Positions 1 to 5,651 of a DNA stretch of 64,000 nt are shown here, one piece after another (within the stretch, counting starts at the first letter, position 1; each line of letters starts with the position of its first letter). The notes below the pieces were generated by a model. That model was not told where the DNA came from, did no database searches, and saw only the letters and a program-made list of their open reading frames with translations. The DNA is from a virus: the IMG/VR virus record IMGVR_UViG_3300009506_000002, positions 1-64,000 of that record; one strand, given 5' to 3'. A program made the position numbers and the translations under genes.

Positions 1-63
1 TAGCAAAAATGACGCATAAAACCAGCATTGACGGTTTTAAGCTGCATTTCTGCAACATTAAAC

Positions 64-137
64 TGGTCTGGATGGGAGGAATCGAACCTCCATACCGTGG
101 TTCCAGGCCACAGCGTTTACCATTAACCTACATCCAG
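64..137 (-). tRNA. tRNA-Pro (UGG), probable
   Basis: The minus strand folds as a cloverleaf: acceptor stem CTGGATG/CATCCAG, T-arm GGAGG-TTCGATT-CCTCC and encoded ACCA. The anticodon arm TGTGG-CCTGGAA-CCACG places UGG at 34-36. C1-G72 and A73 fit proline tRNAs. Position 33 is C instead of the near-universal U, so the identity is likely but not certain. Confidence 0.8.
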
Positions 138-138
138 A

Positions 139-213
139 TGGTGCCGCCGGTTGGTATCGAACCAACCTCTTGGGTATTTCACACCCACGCTAATCCATCT
201 CAGCTACAGCGGC
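139..213 (-). tRNA. tRNA-Phe (GAA)
   Basis: The minus strand gives acceptor GCCGCTG/CGGCGGC with encoded ACCA, anticodon arm TGGGT-GTGAAAT-ACCCA (anticodon GAA, U33 present) and T-arm GTTGG-TTCGATA-CCAAC. It lies 1 nt from the neighbouring tRNA, as expected for a co-transcribed, processed cluster. Confidence 0.92.
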
Positions 214-214
214 A

Positions 215-288
215 TGGTGGTCAGGGGAAGAATCGAACTTCCACTACGCGGTTATCGGCCGCGGGTCCTACCGTTAAACGACCTGACC
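215..288 (-). tRNA. tRNA-Ile (GAU)
   Basis: The minus strand shows acceptor GGTCAGG/CCTGACC, encoded ACCA, T-arm GGAAG-TTCGATT-CTTCC and anticodon arm CGCGG-CCGATAA-CCGCG, which reads GAU at 34-36. As in the proline tRNA of this cluster, position 33 is C instead of U. Confidence 0.85.
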
Positions 289-297
289 AAATTTTTC

Positions 298-374
298 AGC
301 GTTGCCTTGGATTCGAACCAAGCTGGGTTCCGTCGAACCGTCTCATCTAGAATAGTTGCCATCACGTACAACGC
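298..374 (-). tRNA. tRNA-like element without a canonical anticodon arm
   Basis: A 7-bp acceptor stem (GCGTTGT/GCAACGC) and a perfect T-arm (CTTGG-TTCGAAT-CCAAG) are clear. No 5-bp stem with a 7-nt loop exists in the middle. Instead there is a hairpin GGTTC-GACG-GAACC that resembles a long variable arm, preceded by unpaired sequence containing TTCTAGA. CCA is not encoded, unlike the other members of the cluster. It may be a decayed class II tRNA or a repurposed tRNA-like RNA; no amino acid can be assigned. Confidence 0.5.
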
Positions 375-378
375 TATC

Positions 379-455
379 TGGTGCGCCCGGAGAGATTCGA
401 ACTCTCACTGTCAGGAATCTCGGTCCTGTGCCTCTTCCAATTGGACTACGGGCGC
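379..455 (-). tRNA. tRNA of uncertain identity (anticodon loop CCGAGAT)
   Basis: Acceptor GCGCCCG/CGGGCGC, encoded ACCA and T-arm GAGAG-TTCGAAT-CTCTC are clear. The anticodon arm CAGGA-CCGAGAT-TCCTG would read GAG (Leu), but leucine tRNAs have a long variable arm and this one has only 5 nt. The acceptor and D-arm (GTCCAATTGGAAGAGG) resemble arginine tRNAs. Position 33 is C. The gene is secure; the specificity is not. Confidence 0.8.
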
Positions 456-464
456 TCTCTAAAC

Positions 465-805
465 TGGTGGAGTCGAGGGGAATCGAACCCCTGTCTTGAA
501 ACCTTGTTTCATGCTTTCTACACGCTTAGTTCGTTTCTATACTCGGTGTTCACGTAAAACGAACAAACCGTGGTTGCCGAGTTGGCTAAATTTTCGTCTG
601 ATGACGCGCCAGTTCATCAGCTTATCCCTTCTAAGTAAACTCTCTTGGAACCGCCGAAGGGCGAGCAATTCCTGAGAGTGATTACGCTACAGCGCTAATC
701 GGAGTATCGTCGTTTGCGACTATTTACATGCCAACGTTTAACGTGGTCAGCCTACGTGCGTGCTTACGATGCCGTCCGTGTCTCAATCGAAACCTGTACG
801 ACCCC
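465..805 (-). ncRNA. ssrA: tmRNA (ssrA), phage-encoded
   Basis: tmRNA rescues stalled ribosomes and appends a degradation tag. The ends form an alanine-type tRNA domain: GGGGTCG pairs with CGACTCC including the G3-U70 pair that specifies alanine, followed by ACCA and a T-arm AGGGG-TTCGATT-CCCCT. Internally, AAATAGTC is followed by a resume codon GCA at 717 and a reading frame of 11 codons plus TAA. The tag is ANDDTPISAVA; charged alanine precedes it. The length of 341 nt is near the bacterial norm. It lies between tRNA genes and is probably driven by the promoter at 998-1026. tmRNA genes are known from some phages. Confidence 0.93.
682..717 (-). other. tmRNA tag reading frame (ANDDTPISAVA-stop)
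   Basis: Resume codon GCA, then AAC GAC GAT ACT CCG ATT AGC GCT GTA GCG TAA. The N-terminal AND matches the adaptor-binding part of typical proteobacterial tags (E. coli ANDENYALAA). The C-terminus AVA differs from the usual LAA that ClpX recognises. Confidence 0.9.
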
Positions 806-812
806 TGAAAAT

Positions 813-888
813 TGGTGGAACCGAAGGGAATCGAACCCTTCACAGTATGGTTGCAAACCACTCTCACCCCCTTGGTACATGCGGCCCC
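813..888 (-). tRNA. tRNA-Ala (UGC), or less likely Cys (GCA)
   Basis: Acceptor GGGGCCG/CGGTTCC contains G3-U70, the alanine identity pair; ACCA is encoded. The arm AGTGG-TTTGCAA-CCATA reads UGC with one mismatch at the stem base. Shifting by one base would read GCA but breaks two inner pairs, and A73 argues against cysteine. It starts 8 nt upstream of the tmRNA. Confidence 0.8.
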
Positions 889-997
889 ATTTGACACTAT
901 GTAAAGGCGCTTGCGCGCTCTCGCGGAGGAGTAAAAGCTCGTCGGCCGCGTTAAACATACTTTCCTTGACTAGCTAAAGTCAATTTCTTGTTGCGCA

Positions 998-1026
998 ACT
1001 CTAGCATATCGAAACCGAGTTGTCAA
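998..1026 (-). promoter_or_regulatory. Early-type promoter for tRNA-Ala/tmRNA cluster
   Basis: Minus strand TTGACA, 17-bp spacer, TAGAGT. It sits between tRNA-Val and tRNA-Ala and points into the tmRNA. It matches the promoter class repeated throughout the window. Confidence 0.75.
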
Positions 1027-1040
1027 CATCTTTTTTTAAC

Positions 1041-1114
1041 TGGTACTCACGGATAGAATCGAACTATCGTCTTCGCCTTGTCATGGCGGCGTTCTCCCAT
1101 TGAACTACGCGAGC
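1041..1114 (-). tRNA. tRNA-Val (GAC)
   Basis: Acceptor GCTCGCG/CGTGAGT with encoded ACCA, D-arm GTTC-AATGGGA-GAAC, T-arm GATAG-TTCGATT-CTATC. The loop ATGACAA closed by CGCC/GGCG gives anticodon GAC with U33 present. The acceptor ends with a G1-U72 wobble. Confidence 0.85.
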
Positions 1115-1115
1115 A

Positions 1116-1189
1116 TGGTGGAGTCCCGGGGAATCGAACCCCGATCTTCGCCTTGCAAGGGCGACATAATCCCATTATACTAGGACCCC
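1116..1189 (-). tRNA. tRNA-Ala (UGC)
   Basis: Acceptor GGGGTCC/GGACTCC with G3-U70, encoded ACCA, anticodon arm TCGCC-CTTGCAA-GGCGA (UGC) and T-arm CGGGG-TTCGATT-CCCCG. A second UGC alanine tRNA candidate lies at 813-888. Confidence 0.9.
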
Positions 1190-1198
1190 AGTCGATAT

Positions 1199-1267
1199 GT
1201 GTTTTGGTTGTTTGTTGTGCGCTTGCTCCTTTTCAGTTTTGAAGGGCAAGCTGATTGGGCTTAACCC
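1199..1267 (-). other. Gene-free stretch with a strong hairpin
   Basis: Between the tRNA cluster and the small late ORF. The minus strand contains GCTTGC-CCTT paired with AAGG-A-GCAAGC around a short loop. No U-tract follows, so it looks like an RNA-processing or stability element and not an intrinsic terminator. Confidence 0.4.
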
Positions 1268-1432
1268 TTAAATGTCAGTGGGATCTCGTTGAATATCGCC
1301 TGACTTAGGTCGATATGGCAATTCCTGCCAATTGGTCACGAGGCCATCCACTTCTGCGCCAAAGGCGGCGAGAGCGAGGCACGCCGATTCAGACGAATGG
1401 TTAAACAGACTTTTCATTGTGCGTGTGCCCAT
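1268..1432 (-). CDS. Small late protein (54 aa), unknown
   Basis: ATG at 1432 follows AAGGAG with 9-nt spacing, and the frame stays open to TAA at 1268. The product begins MGTRTMKSLFNHSSES and ends GDIQRDPTDI; no signal, membrane segment or known motif is visible. A good CATAAATA late box lies at 1481-1488, and the leader between forms a hairpin CAGGAC/GTCCTG. No family is recognised. The start signal and dedicated late promoter are the evidence that it is real. Confidence 0.6.
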   Translation of the reverse strand: MGTRTMKSLFNHSSESACLALAAFGAEVDGLVTNWQELPYRPKSGDIQRDPTDI

Positions 1433-1480
1433 TTGAATCGGCTCCTTTAGTTGATCAGGACTTGTAGACGTCCTGTGTTA

Positions 1481-1488
1481 TATTTATG
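1481..1488 (-). promoter_or_regulatory. Late promoter box CATAAATA
   Basis: Minus strand CATAAATA, the same variant as at 39139 and 55481. It would start transcripts about 43 nt upstream of the ATG at 1432. Confidence 0.6.
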
Positions 1489-1538
1489 CACGAAAACTTC
1501 TTCCTAGGGAAAATATTTTCATCCACTTGATATTGCGT

Positions 1539-1567
1539 ATTATAGCAACATCTGAAGGGCTTGTCAA
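1539..1567 (-). promoter_or_regulatory. Early-type promoter
   Basis: Minus strand TTGACA, 17 bp, perfect TATAAT. It points towards the small ORF and the tRNA cluster. Confidence 0.75.
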
Positions 1568-1615
1568 GAACTTTTTCTCAACTGCATTGAATGAATCAAT
1601 CCCTTCAATGGCGCA

Positions 1616-1644
1616 AGTCTAGCACAGCGGCAAGGACTTGTCAA
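1616..1644 (-). promoter_or_regulatory. Early-type promoter
   Basis: Minus strand TTGACA, 17 bp, TAGACT, placed directly after the stop of the gene at 1648-2259. It is tandem with the promoter at 1539. The leader between them holds a hairpin CATTGAA/TTCAATG. Confidence 0.75.
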
Positions 1645-1647
1645 GAA

Positions 1648-2259
1648 CTATTTATACGGGTTCGCTTTGATTGAATCTCGCGTTCCTGGAGGCATGTCCT
1701 GTAACTGCTTCACCAGGTTGCGTAGATTGACCACGGTGGCAGGGAAGAACTTGTCAGGTATGTCCATAATGCCCTCAAGCATTGGAGCAGCCATTTCAGC
1801 GATCTCAAGCGCTCTCAGATGGCTGTTTGCCATAATCATGTCGTGCCACTTAGGCGTGATTTCATCACCGTCTGGCGTGCGCGTGACAATCTCTGCGCCA
1901 GAATCACGGAATGCCCGTATGATTTCATTCGCATGAAACGCCGAGTTGCCAGAGTTGTAGGTCACAATACAGGTCTTCTGCATGTGAGGCGGTGTGCGCG
2001 CACCAAACATCGGATGGATGCTCAATACCCTACGCGAGTGTCTCAGACAAATCTTGGTTGAATCATCCTGAATGGAGCAAACGTTCACAAGGTACTTTCC
2101 TGCGTACTTTGCTGCCACATCGTCATAGGCTGAAAATGGCACCGCCAATACAACGATCTCTGCGTCATCTGCCAGCTCGATTCCCTTCACTTGACTGAAA
2201 AGCCCCATGAGGAAAGAGCCGAATGCGCCATCACCTACAACGTTAATCTTTGTCATCAT
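1648..2259 (-). CDS. Prephenate dehydrogenase-like NAD(P)-binding protein
   Basis: A 203-residue protein that starts with a Rossmann nucleotide-binding motif (VVGDGAFGSFL, about residues 7-17) and continues with an acidic strand and a LSIHPMFG segment (about 80-87) typical of TyrA/prephenate dehydrogenases. It is shorter than cellular TyrA (about 280 residues) and lacks an obvious chorismate mutase or ACT part. The role in a phage is unclear: aromatic amino acid supply is possible but the substrate is inferred. Its start overlaps the end of the upstream gene by 17 nt, so it is probably translationally coupled. Confidence 0.75.
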   Translation of the reverse strand: MMTKINVVGDGAFGSFLMGLFSQVKGIELADDAEIVVLAVPFSAYDDVAAKYAGKYLVNVCSIQDDSTKICLRHSRRVLSIHPMFGARTPPHMQKTCIVTYNSGNSAFHANEIIRAFRDSGAEIVTRTPDGDEITPKWHDMIMANSHLRALEIAEMAAPMLEGIMDIPDKFFPATVVNLRNLVKQLQDMPPGTRDSIKANPYK

Positions 2260-2752
2260 AAACCCATGTCTTCATAAAATTTGCGCACGCGTTCGCGTAG
2301 TACTCGTCACTATCTTCCCATGCAGTCATGCAACCTTCATAGACCGCAGGATGCAATAAATTCGTTTCGATGACCGTAGGAAGAACCTTACCTACGTCAT
2401 CATTCTTTCCGATCTTCATGTAGGTGATCGGGATACCCAACTCATGTGCTCTACCGATGCCTTCATACATTCCGGGTCCTATTCCGTAGTCACAGAAAAC
2501 AAGAACGCGTTCTGCTTGTGGTAGCCAAGCAAAACCGGCGCCCATGCCAAGTTTTCGCTCTGCTGGGATATTGTCATCCAGGATACCCTCTTGGGTGAAG
2601 AGCAAATGGCTGGCAATGGGCGCCATGCCTTGATGTACACAAAAGGAGACCGCTCTGCGCGCGTAGGTTACGTTGCGTTCAATTTCACCATCGAGCGCAA
2701 AGGGGCTCTCAATTACGACACGCTGCATAAGAGTCATTCCGTTTCCAAACAT
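2243..2752 (-). CDS. Conserved phage protein, nucleoside deoxyribosyltransferase-like fold
   Basis: About 169 residues. The pattern RVVIESPFALDGEIERNVTYARRA near the N-terminus and GIGRAHELGIPITYM later resembles small phage proteins related to nucleoside 2-deoxyribosyltransferases (DUF4406/DUF7768 type). The ATG at 2752 is preferred because GGAG lies 8 nt upstream; the longer frame back to 2818 overlaps the previous gene without a clear ribosome-binding site. Substrate unknown; base or nucleotide salvage is an inference from the fold only. Confidence 0.65.
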   Translation of the reverse strand: MFGNGMTLMQRVVIESPFALDGEIERNVTYARRAVSFCVHQGMAPIASHLLFTQEGILDDNIPAERKLGMGAGFAWLPQAERVLVFCDYGIGPGMYEGIGRAHELGIPITYMKIGKNDDVGKVLPTVIETNLLHPAVYEGCMTAWEDSDEYYANACANFMKTWVYDDKD

Positions 2753-2786
2753 TTCCTTATCTCCACATTGTGTATTTTTGTTGAAA

Positions 2787-3254
2787 TTAAGCCGCAGCTT
2801 CTGCTGGGGCAATGTCACTCACCTCGAGAACCGGACGCAAGGTACCGTTTCCTTCATACTTTGAGCGATCTTGTAGGCGGCGAGACTGCATGGCAGTTTC
2901 AGCAGTCGGCTTGACCTTTGGCTTGCTGGTCAAGCGTGCGATCATCGCGCGCATGTTCAATCCCTGGACGTACTCAACCCAGGCACGCTTCGCCTTTGGA
3001 AGCGTATAGTTCGAGCCGCGCGGCTTCTTAGGCTGTTGGCCGGCAGCAGGCGCCTGCGCCTGATCCAGGATTTTTTGTGCAGCATCACCCTGACCGGGAA
3101 AGGTCACCTGTGTCGGTTGCTTCATGAATTTCAGGTCTTCGTCCATCTGAGCCTGATCAGCGGCGGCAGCAATCTTTGCAGACAGAGCTTCGGCCTCGCC
3201 AGAGTTCTTCATATCTTCTGCGGCCATTGAAGCCACTTCTTTGTCGTCCATCAT
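2787..3254 (-). CDS. Hypothetical protein, Ala/Gln-rich
   Basis: A 155-residue protein starting MMDDKEVASMAAEDMKNSG after AGGAGA. The N-terminal half is acidic and helical, the middle is rich in Ala, Gln and Pro, and the C-terminal half is basic (KKPRGSNYTLPKAKRAW). No membrane segment or known domain is recognised. The stop of the upstream gene at 3257 is 2 nt away, so the two are co-translated. Confidence 0.7.
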   Translation of the reverse strand: MMDDKEVASMAAEDMKNSGEAEALSAKIAAAADQAQMDEDLKFMKQPTQVTFPGQGDAAQKILDQAQAPAAGQQPKKPRGSNYTLPKAKRAWVEYVQGLNMRAMIARLTSKPKVKPTAETAMQSRRLQDRSKYEGNGTLRPVLEVSDIAPAEAAA

Positions 3255-3256
3255 AA

Positions 3257-3484
3257 TCAATCTTCTCCTAGATAGTATTCTTGGTATTCTTCTGGCAGTG
3301 ACGCAGGGTTGATAACTTTCTTGCCCACGCACCACTCAAATTCGACGGGTATCAATTTGTGTACACGCTTCTTGTCGATCCCGTTCAGTCGATCAAGAAT
3401 CTGGGCGTTGTCAACATAACGTAATTCTTCACAAAACGGCCCTTGAAACGTGCCATTCTCGTTCTGAATTATCCAGCCCTTCAT
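3257..3484 (-). CDS. Hypothetical protein (75 aa)
   Basis: Begins MKGWIIQNENGTFQGPF. A soluble, acidic small protein without a recognised motif. Its ATG overlaps the TGA of the upstream membrane protein (ATGA), which supports translational coupling. Confidence 0.7.
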   Translation of the reverse strand: MKGWIIQNENGTFQGPFCEELRYVDNAQILDRLNGIDKKRVHKLIPVEFEWCVGKKVINPASLPEEYQEYYLGED

Positions 3485-3921
3485 GCGGTAGCAGTCTCCT
3501 TAGCCTGTTTGACTTCGGTACGAATGACGTACTTCACGCACTCGAGGATTGCACAACTGATGATCAGACCGATCATGGTAGCAAACCAGCCGTAGAACAT
3601 GGCGAAGCCGATAAGTGAAGCATACCAGGCGCGCGACCACAGATAAGTGTACCACTTGCCAACCCGATCCAGCTTCTCTGGATTCTTCTCGTAAACCTTG
3701 CGGAGACCTTCAGCCATCTTCTCGCCATCAATGGCATATCCGACCATGAACAGTGCGCCGGTGATAATGCTCATGATTGCGCCGAACCACACCCAGGTCA
3801 TGAAGAGGTTACCGGACCAATCGACGCCCTTGATCATGGCAAAGTAGCCCAGCGTCCAGATGGTGGCAGACAGTGCGTAGGCAGCAGCCGTTTTGAGGCC
3901 TGTTTTCAGAGACGCTTTCAT
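3481..3921 (-). CDS. Predicted membrane protein with about four TM segments
   Basis: 146 residues. Hydrophobic stretches appear near residues 10-30, 40-63, 97-112 and 113-130, separated by a charged segment (EGLRKVYEKNPEKLDRVGKW). No family is recognised. It lies in a tight run of small genes with overlapping starts and stops. An early accessory inner-membrane protein is the most that can be said. Confidence 0.7.
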   Translation of the reverse strand: MKASLKTGLKTAAAYALSATIWTLGYFAMIKGVDWSGNLFMTWVWFGAIMSIITGALFMVGYAIDGEKMAEGLRKVYEKNPEKLDRVGKWYTYLWSRAWYASLIGFAMFYGWFATMIGLIISCAILECVKYVIRTEVKQAKETATA

Positions 3922-4166
3922 TACGCACCTACCTCATCGGCTACTGCCTCGTCTGAATAGTCCTGCTCAGGTTGCAGGTGCTTGGTCTGGAAATACCAGG
4001 ACTCGCCGTTGGTCAGTTCAACGCCAAAGTAGACGTGATTAGCCTCTTCCATGATCTCTTCAACGACGCCAGAAAGACCTTCGACGTCTGCCGGCGTCAT
4101 ACCGACGTAATCTTCATTTGTTGGGGCAGCTACAACGACTACCTTATCACCTTTTGAATAACTCAT
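3921..4166 (-). CDS. Small SH3/KOW-like hypothetical protein
   Basis: 81 residues starting MSYSKGDKVVVVAAPTNEDY after a good AGAGGAG site. The pattern of a GD(K) turn followed by VVVV, then GLSGVVEEI and VYFGVELTNGESWYF, is what small SH3-like barrels look like. The function is unknown. Confidence 0.7.
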   Translation of the reverse strand: MSYSKGDKVVVVAAPTNEDYVGMTPADVEGLSGVVEEIMEEANHVYFGVELTNGESWYFQTKHLQPEQDYSDEAVADEVGA

Positions 4167-4167
4167 T

Positions 4168-4338
4168 CTATACTCCTCTTGTTAGTTCCATTATTTCTTG
4201 TACCATGCCATCCAGGACGGCATATTCGTTTTGATCAGGCGTCATCGTGGTAAGGCGATGCACCTCGCGTATGATGGCCTTCAACTTCTTGTTTTCGTCA
4301 TCGTAGGCATTCTGCGCTTGCAAGTCGTATCCTATCAT
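4168..4338 (-). CDS. Small helical hypothetical protein (56 aa)
   Basis: The frame runs from ATG at 4338, which overlaps the TGA of the SspB-like gene (ATGA), to TAG at 4168, 1 nt before the next ATG. The product starts MIGYDLQAQNAYDDENKKLK and is mostly charged helix. The stop-start overlaps on both sides are the main support. No family is recognised. Confidence 0.6.
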   Translation of the reverse strand: MIGYDLQAQNAYDDENKKLKAIIREVHRLTTMTPDQNEYAVLDGMVQEIMELTRGV

Positions 4339-4357
4339 ACTTCGGACCCCTTGTCAA
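4329..4357 (-). promoter_or_regulatory. Possible early-type promoter
   Basis: Minus strand TTGACA, 17 bp, TAGGAT. It overlaps the end of the SspB-like gene and the start of the 56-aa gene, so its transcripts would begin inside the 56-aa frame and serve the genes from 4166 downward. Confidence 0.5.
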
Positions 4358-4910
4358 CATCTTTCTTGAACACGCCCTCTTTGAACATGCGGACAGGTTC
4401 CTTCTTGCCATTGTCAACAACAAGCTCCAGTGGTGCCTCAGACTTCTTACCTTCAGTCGGGCCGTTGTCGACCACGAGTTTCAGTTCAGCCTTCTTAGGT
4501 GCCTGCTTTGCTGGCGCTTTCGGTGCTGCCTGTACTGGCTTAGGAGCTGGCTGCTCGGTAGCCTCAGGCGCAGCGTTTTCCTGTGACAGGTCATGGAAGG
4601 AAATACCCTCCTCCTGATAGGAATCTACGATTGAGATGATTGCATGGGATGGCACGACAACGGTATAACCCACGTGGTTGAACTCGACGTACCAAGACAG
4701 CTCCTGCTTGTCAAAGTCAAACTCAGGGTCTGGGTATGCGTCATTACGGATTGACAGCATCATGACCGGGTTGTTGGCCTGCTTGTACTGCTCCCGGATA
4801 TGCTTCGGGATCTGTACGTCATCAGTGATCAGGAAGTAGACTTCGTAGCGGAATTGGTAGTTGCCAGCGTTGACAGCTTCGCACAGAGAGTTAAGGAAAA
4901 TGTCTTTCAT
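4335..4910 (-). CDS. sspB: SspB-like ClpXP proteolysis adaptor
   Basis: SspB tethers ssrA-tagged proteins to ClpXP. Residues 1-110 follow the order of the E. coli SspB domain: an N-terminal helix, then VQIP (E. coli VQVP), VMMLSI (IVLNI), an F-rich strand pair, YTVVVPSHAIISI (VSVPLAAVLAI) and GISFHD. A Pro/Ala/Lys-rich linker (about 110-145) follows, as in SspB. Instead of one C-terminal ClpX-binding motif (E. coli ALRVVK), this protein has two similar segments, LKLVVDNG and LELVVDNG, followed by a basic-acidic tail. Length is 191 against about 165. The same phage encodes a tmRNA, which makes the role plausible. The assignment rests on remembered family sequence and not on a search. Confidence 0.65.
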   Translation of the reverse strand: MKDIFLNSLCEAVNAGNYQFRYEVYFLITDDVQIPKHIREQYKQANNPVMMLSIRNDAYPDPEFDFDKQELSWYVEFNHVGYTVVVPSHAIISIVDSYQEEGISFHDLSQENAAPEATEQPAPKPVQAAPKAPAKQAPKKAELKLVVDNGPTEGKKSEAPLELVVDNGKKEPVRMFKEGVFKKDVDKGSEV

Positions 4911-5134
4911 TGTGCGAACTGAACCTCAAAGGTATTGGTGGCAACTTTGTAGTCTACAATGATGGTGACTACCTCGCCGTTGGTAAGCTCGATGTCTGCA
5001 GAGTAGAACGCGCCCCGCGTGCCGCTTTTGCAGATGCCCTTGATGACATCCTGACGTTGTGCAATAACAGAAATTGCCATCCGGCAAGCTTCGACGTCAT
5101 GCGCCGATTTGATCATAATATTTGGATATTTCAT
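4907..5134 (-). CDS. Hypothetical protein (75 aa)
   Basis: Begins MKYPNIMIKSAHDVEACRMA. Two beta-rich segments (AFYSADIELTNGEVVTIIVDY) follow a helix. Starts and stops overlap both neighbours by 4 nt, so it is part of the same translationally coupled string as the SspB-like gene. No function recognised. Confidence 0.65.
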   Translation of the reverse strand: MKYPNIMIKSAHDVEACRMAISVIAQRQDVIKGICKSGTRGAFYSADIELTNGEVVTIIVDYKVATNTFEVQFAQ

Positions 5135-5334
5135 AGGTACCTCAATTCAGCTTCATAGCGATAATTTTCGTCGTCCCAGCGCATACGGATTTCATAGCCA
5201 AGATCCCTGAAAGTATGAACCCACACTTTGTCGGGATGCAGACCATCAAGGATGTTCTGACATTTGACGATGCTGGCAAAGACTTCTTTGGCCTGCAGCG
5301 CATTGCCTACATTCTTGAGAAGTACGTCAGCCAT
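5131..5334 (-). CDS. Hypothetical protein (67 aa)
   Basis: Begins MADVLLKNVGNALQAKEVFA. Soluble, mixed alpha/beta, with a Tyr/Glu-rich C-terminus. It overlaps the next gene by 4 nt. No family recognised. Confidence 0.65.
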   Translation of the reverse strand: MADVLLKNVGNALQAKEVFASIVKCQNILDGLHPDKVWVHTFRDLGYEIRMRWDDENYRYEAELRYL

Positions 5335-5576
5335 TATTCGATGCCCCAGGATGCGTTAAAGTAAGTCGGGTAGTCTGCTGGGTCAACGCTTTCTTCATGC
5401 ACAAACTCCTCCAGATTAACCCTGTTGTAAACGGTGATTGCCTGACTCAATGAAAGTCGGTGAACAAGATTGAGCGCATACAAAACGCGCTCTGCCTTTT
5501 CAGGCTCATCGTGATTCTCATGGTAATTGATAGCCTCGATGCATTCTTCAATCAGCTTCTCTTTGCAAGTCAACAT
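5334..5576 (-). CDS. Hypothetical protein (80 aa)
   Basis: ATG at 5576 lies 6 nt after AAGGAG and begins MLTCKEKLIEECIEAINYH; an earlier in-frame GTG lies within the ribosome-binding site and is unlikely. The sequence is helical and acidic. First gene behind the promoter at 5607-5635, so it heads the small-gene operon that includes the SspB-like adaptor. Confidence 0.65.
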   Translation of the reverse strand: MLTCKEKLIEECIEAINYHENHDEPEKAERVLYALNLVHRLSLSQAITVYNRVNLEEFVHEESVDPADYPTYFNASWGIE

Positions 5577-5591
5577 TGACAACTCCTTCAC

Positions 5592-5605
5592 TCACTCAAT
5601 AATGA
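5592..5605 (-). promoter_or_regulatory. Promoter-proximal palindrome (TCATTATTGAGTGA)
   Basis: Imperfect inverted repeat TCATT-ATTG-AGTGA placed immediately after the -10 box, at the very start of the transcript. The same element follows four other early promoters. Confidence 0.6.
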
Positions 5606-5606
5606 A

Positions 5607-5635
5607 AGTCTACACGAAAGCGAAGGAGTTGTCAA
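5607..5635 (-). promoter_or_regulatory. Early-type promoter
   Basis: Minus strand TTGACA, 17 bp, TAGACT, upstream of the small-gene operon from 5576 down. Confidence 0.8.
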
Positions 5636-5651
5636 GTTCTTTTTCACCTTT

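Noticed and set aside
9-462. Two plus-strand ORFs of about 100 codons over the tRNA cluster
   Set aside because: They arise from repeated RGRIELP-type translations of reversed T-arms, a known shadow of tRNA genes.
764-958. 64-codon minus-strand ORF beginning MFNAADELLLLRE
   Set aside because: It has a passable ribosome-binding site but covers the whole tRNA-Ala gene and part of the tmRNA; conserved RNA structure explains the sequence better.
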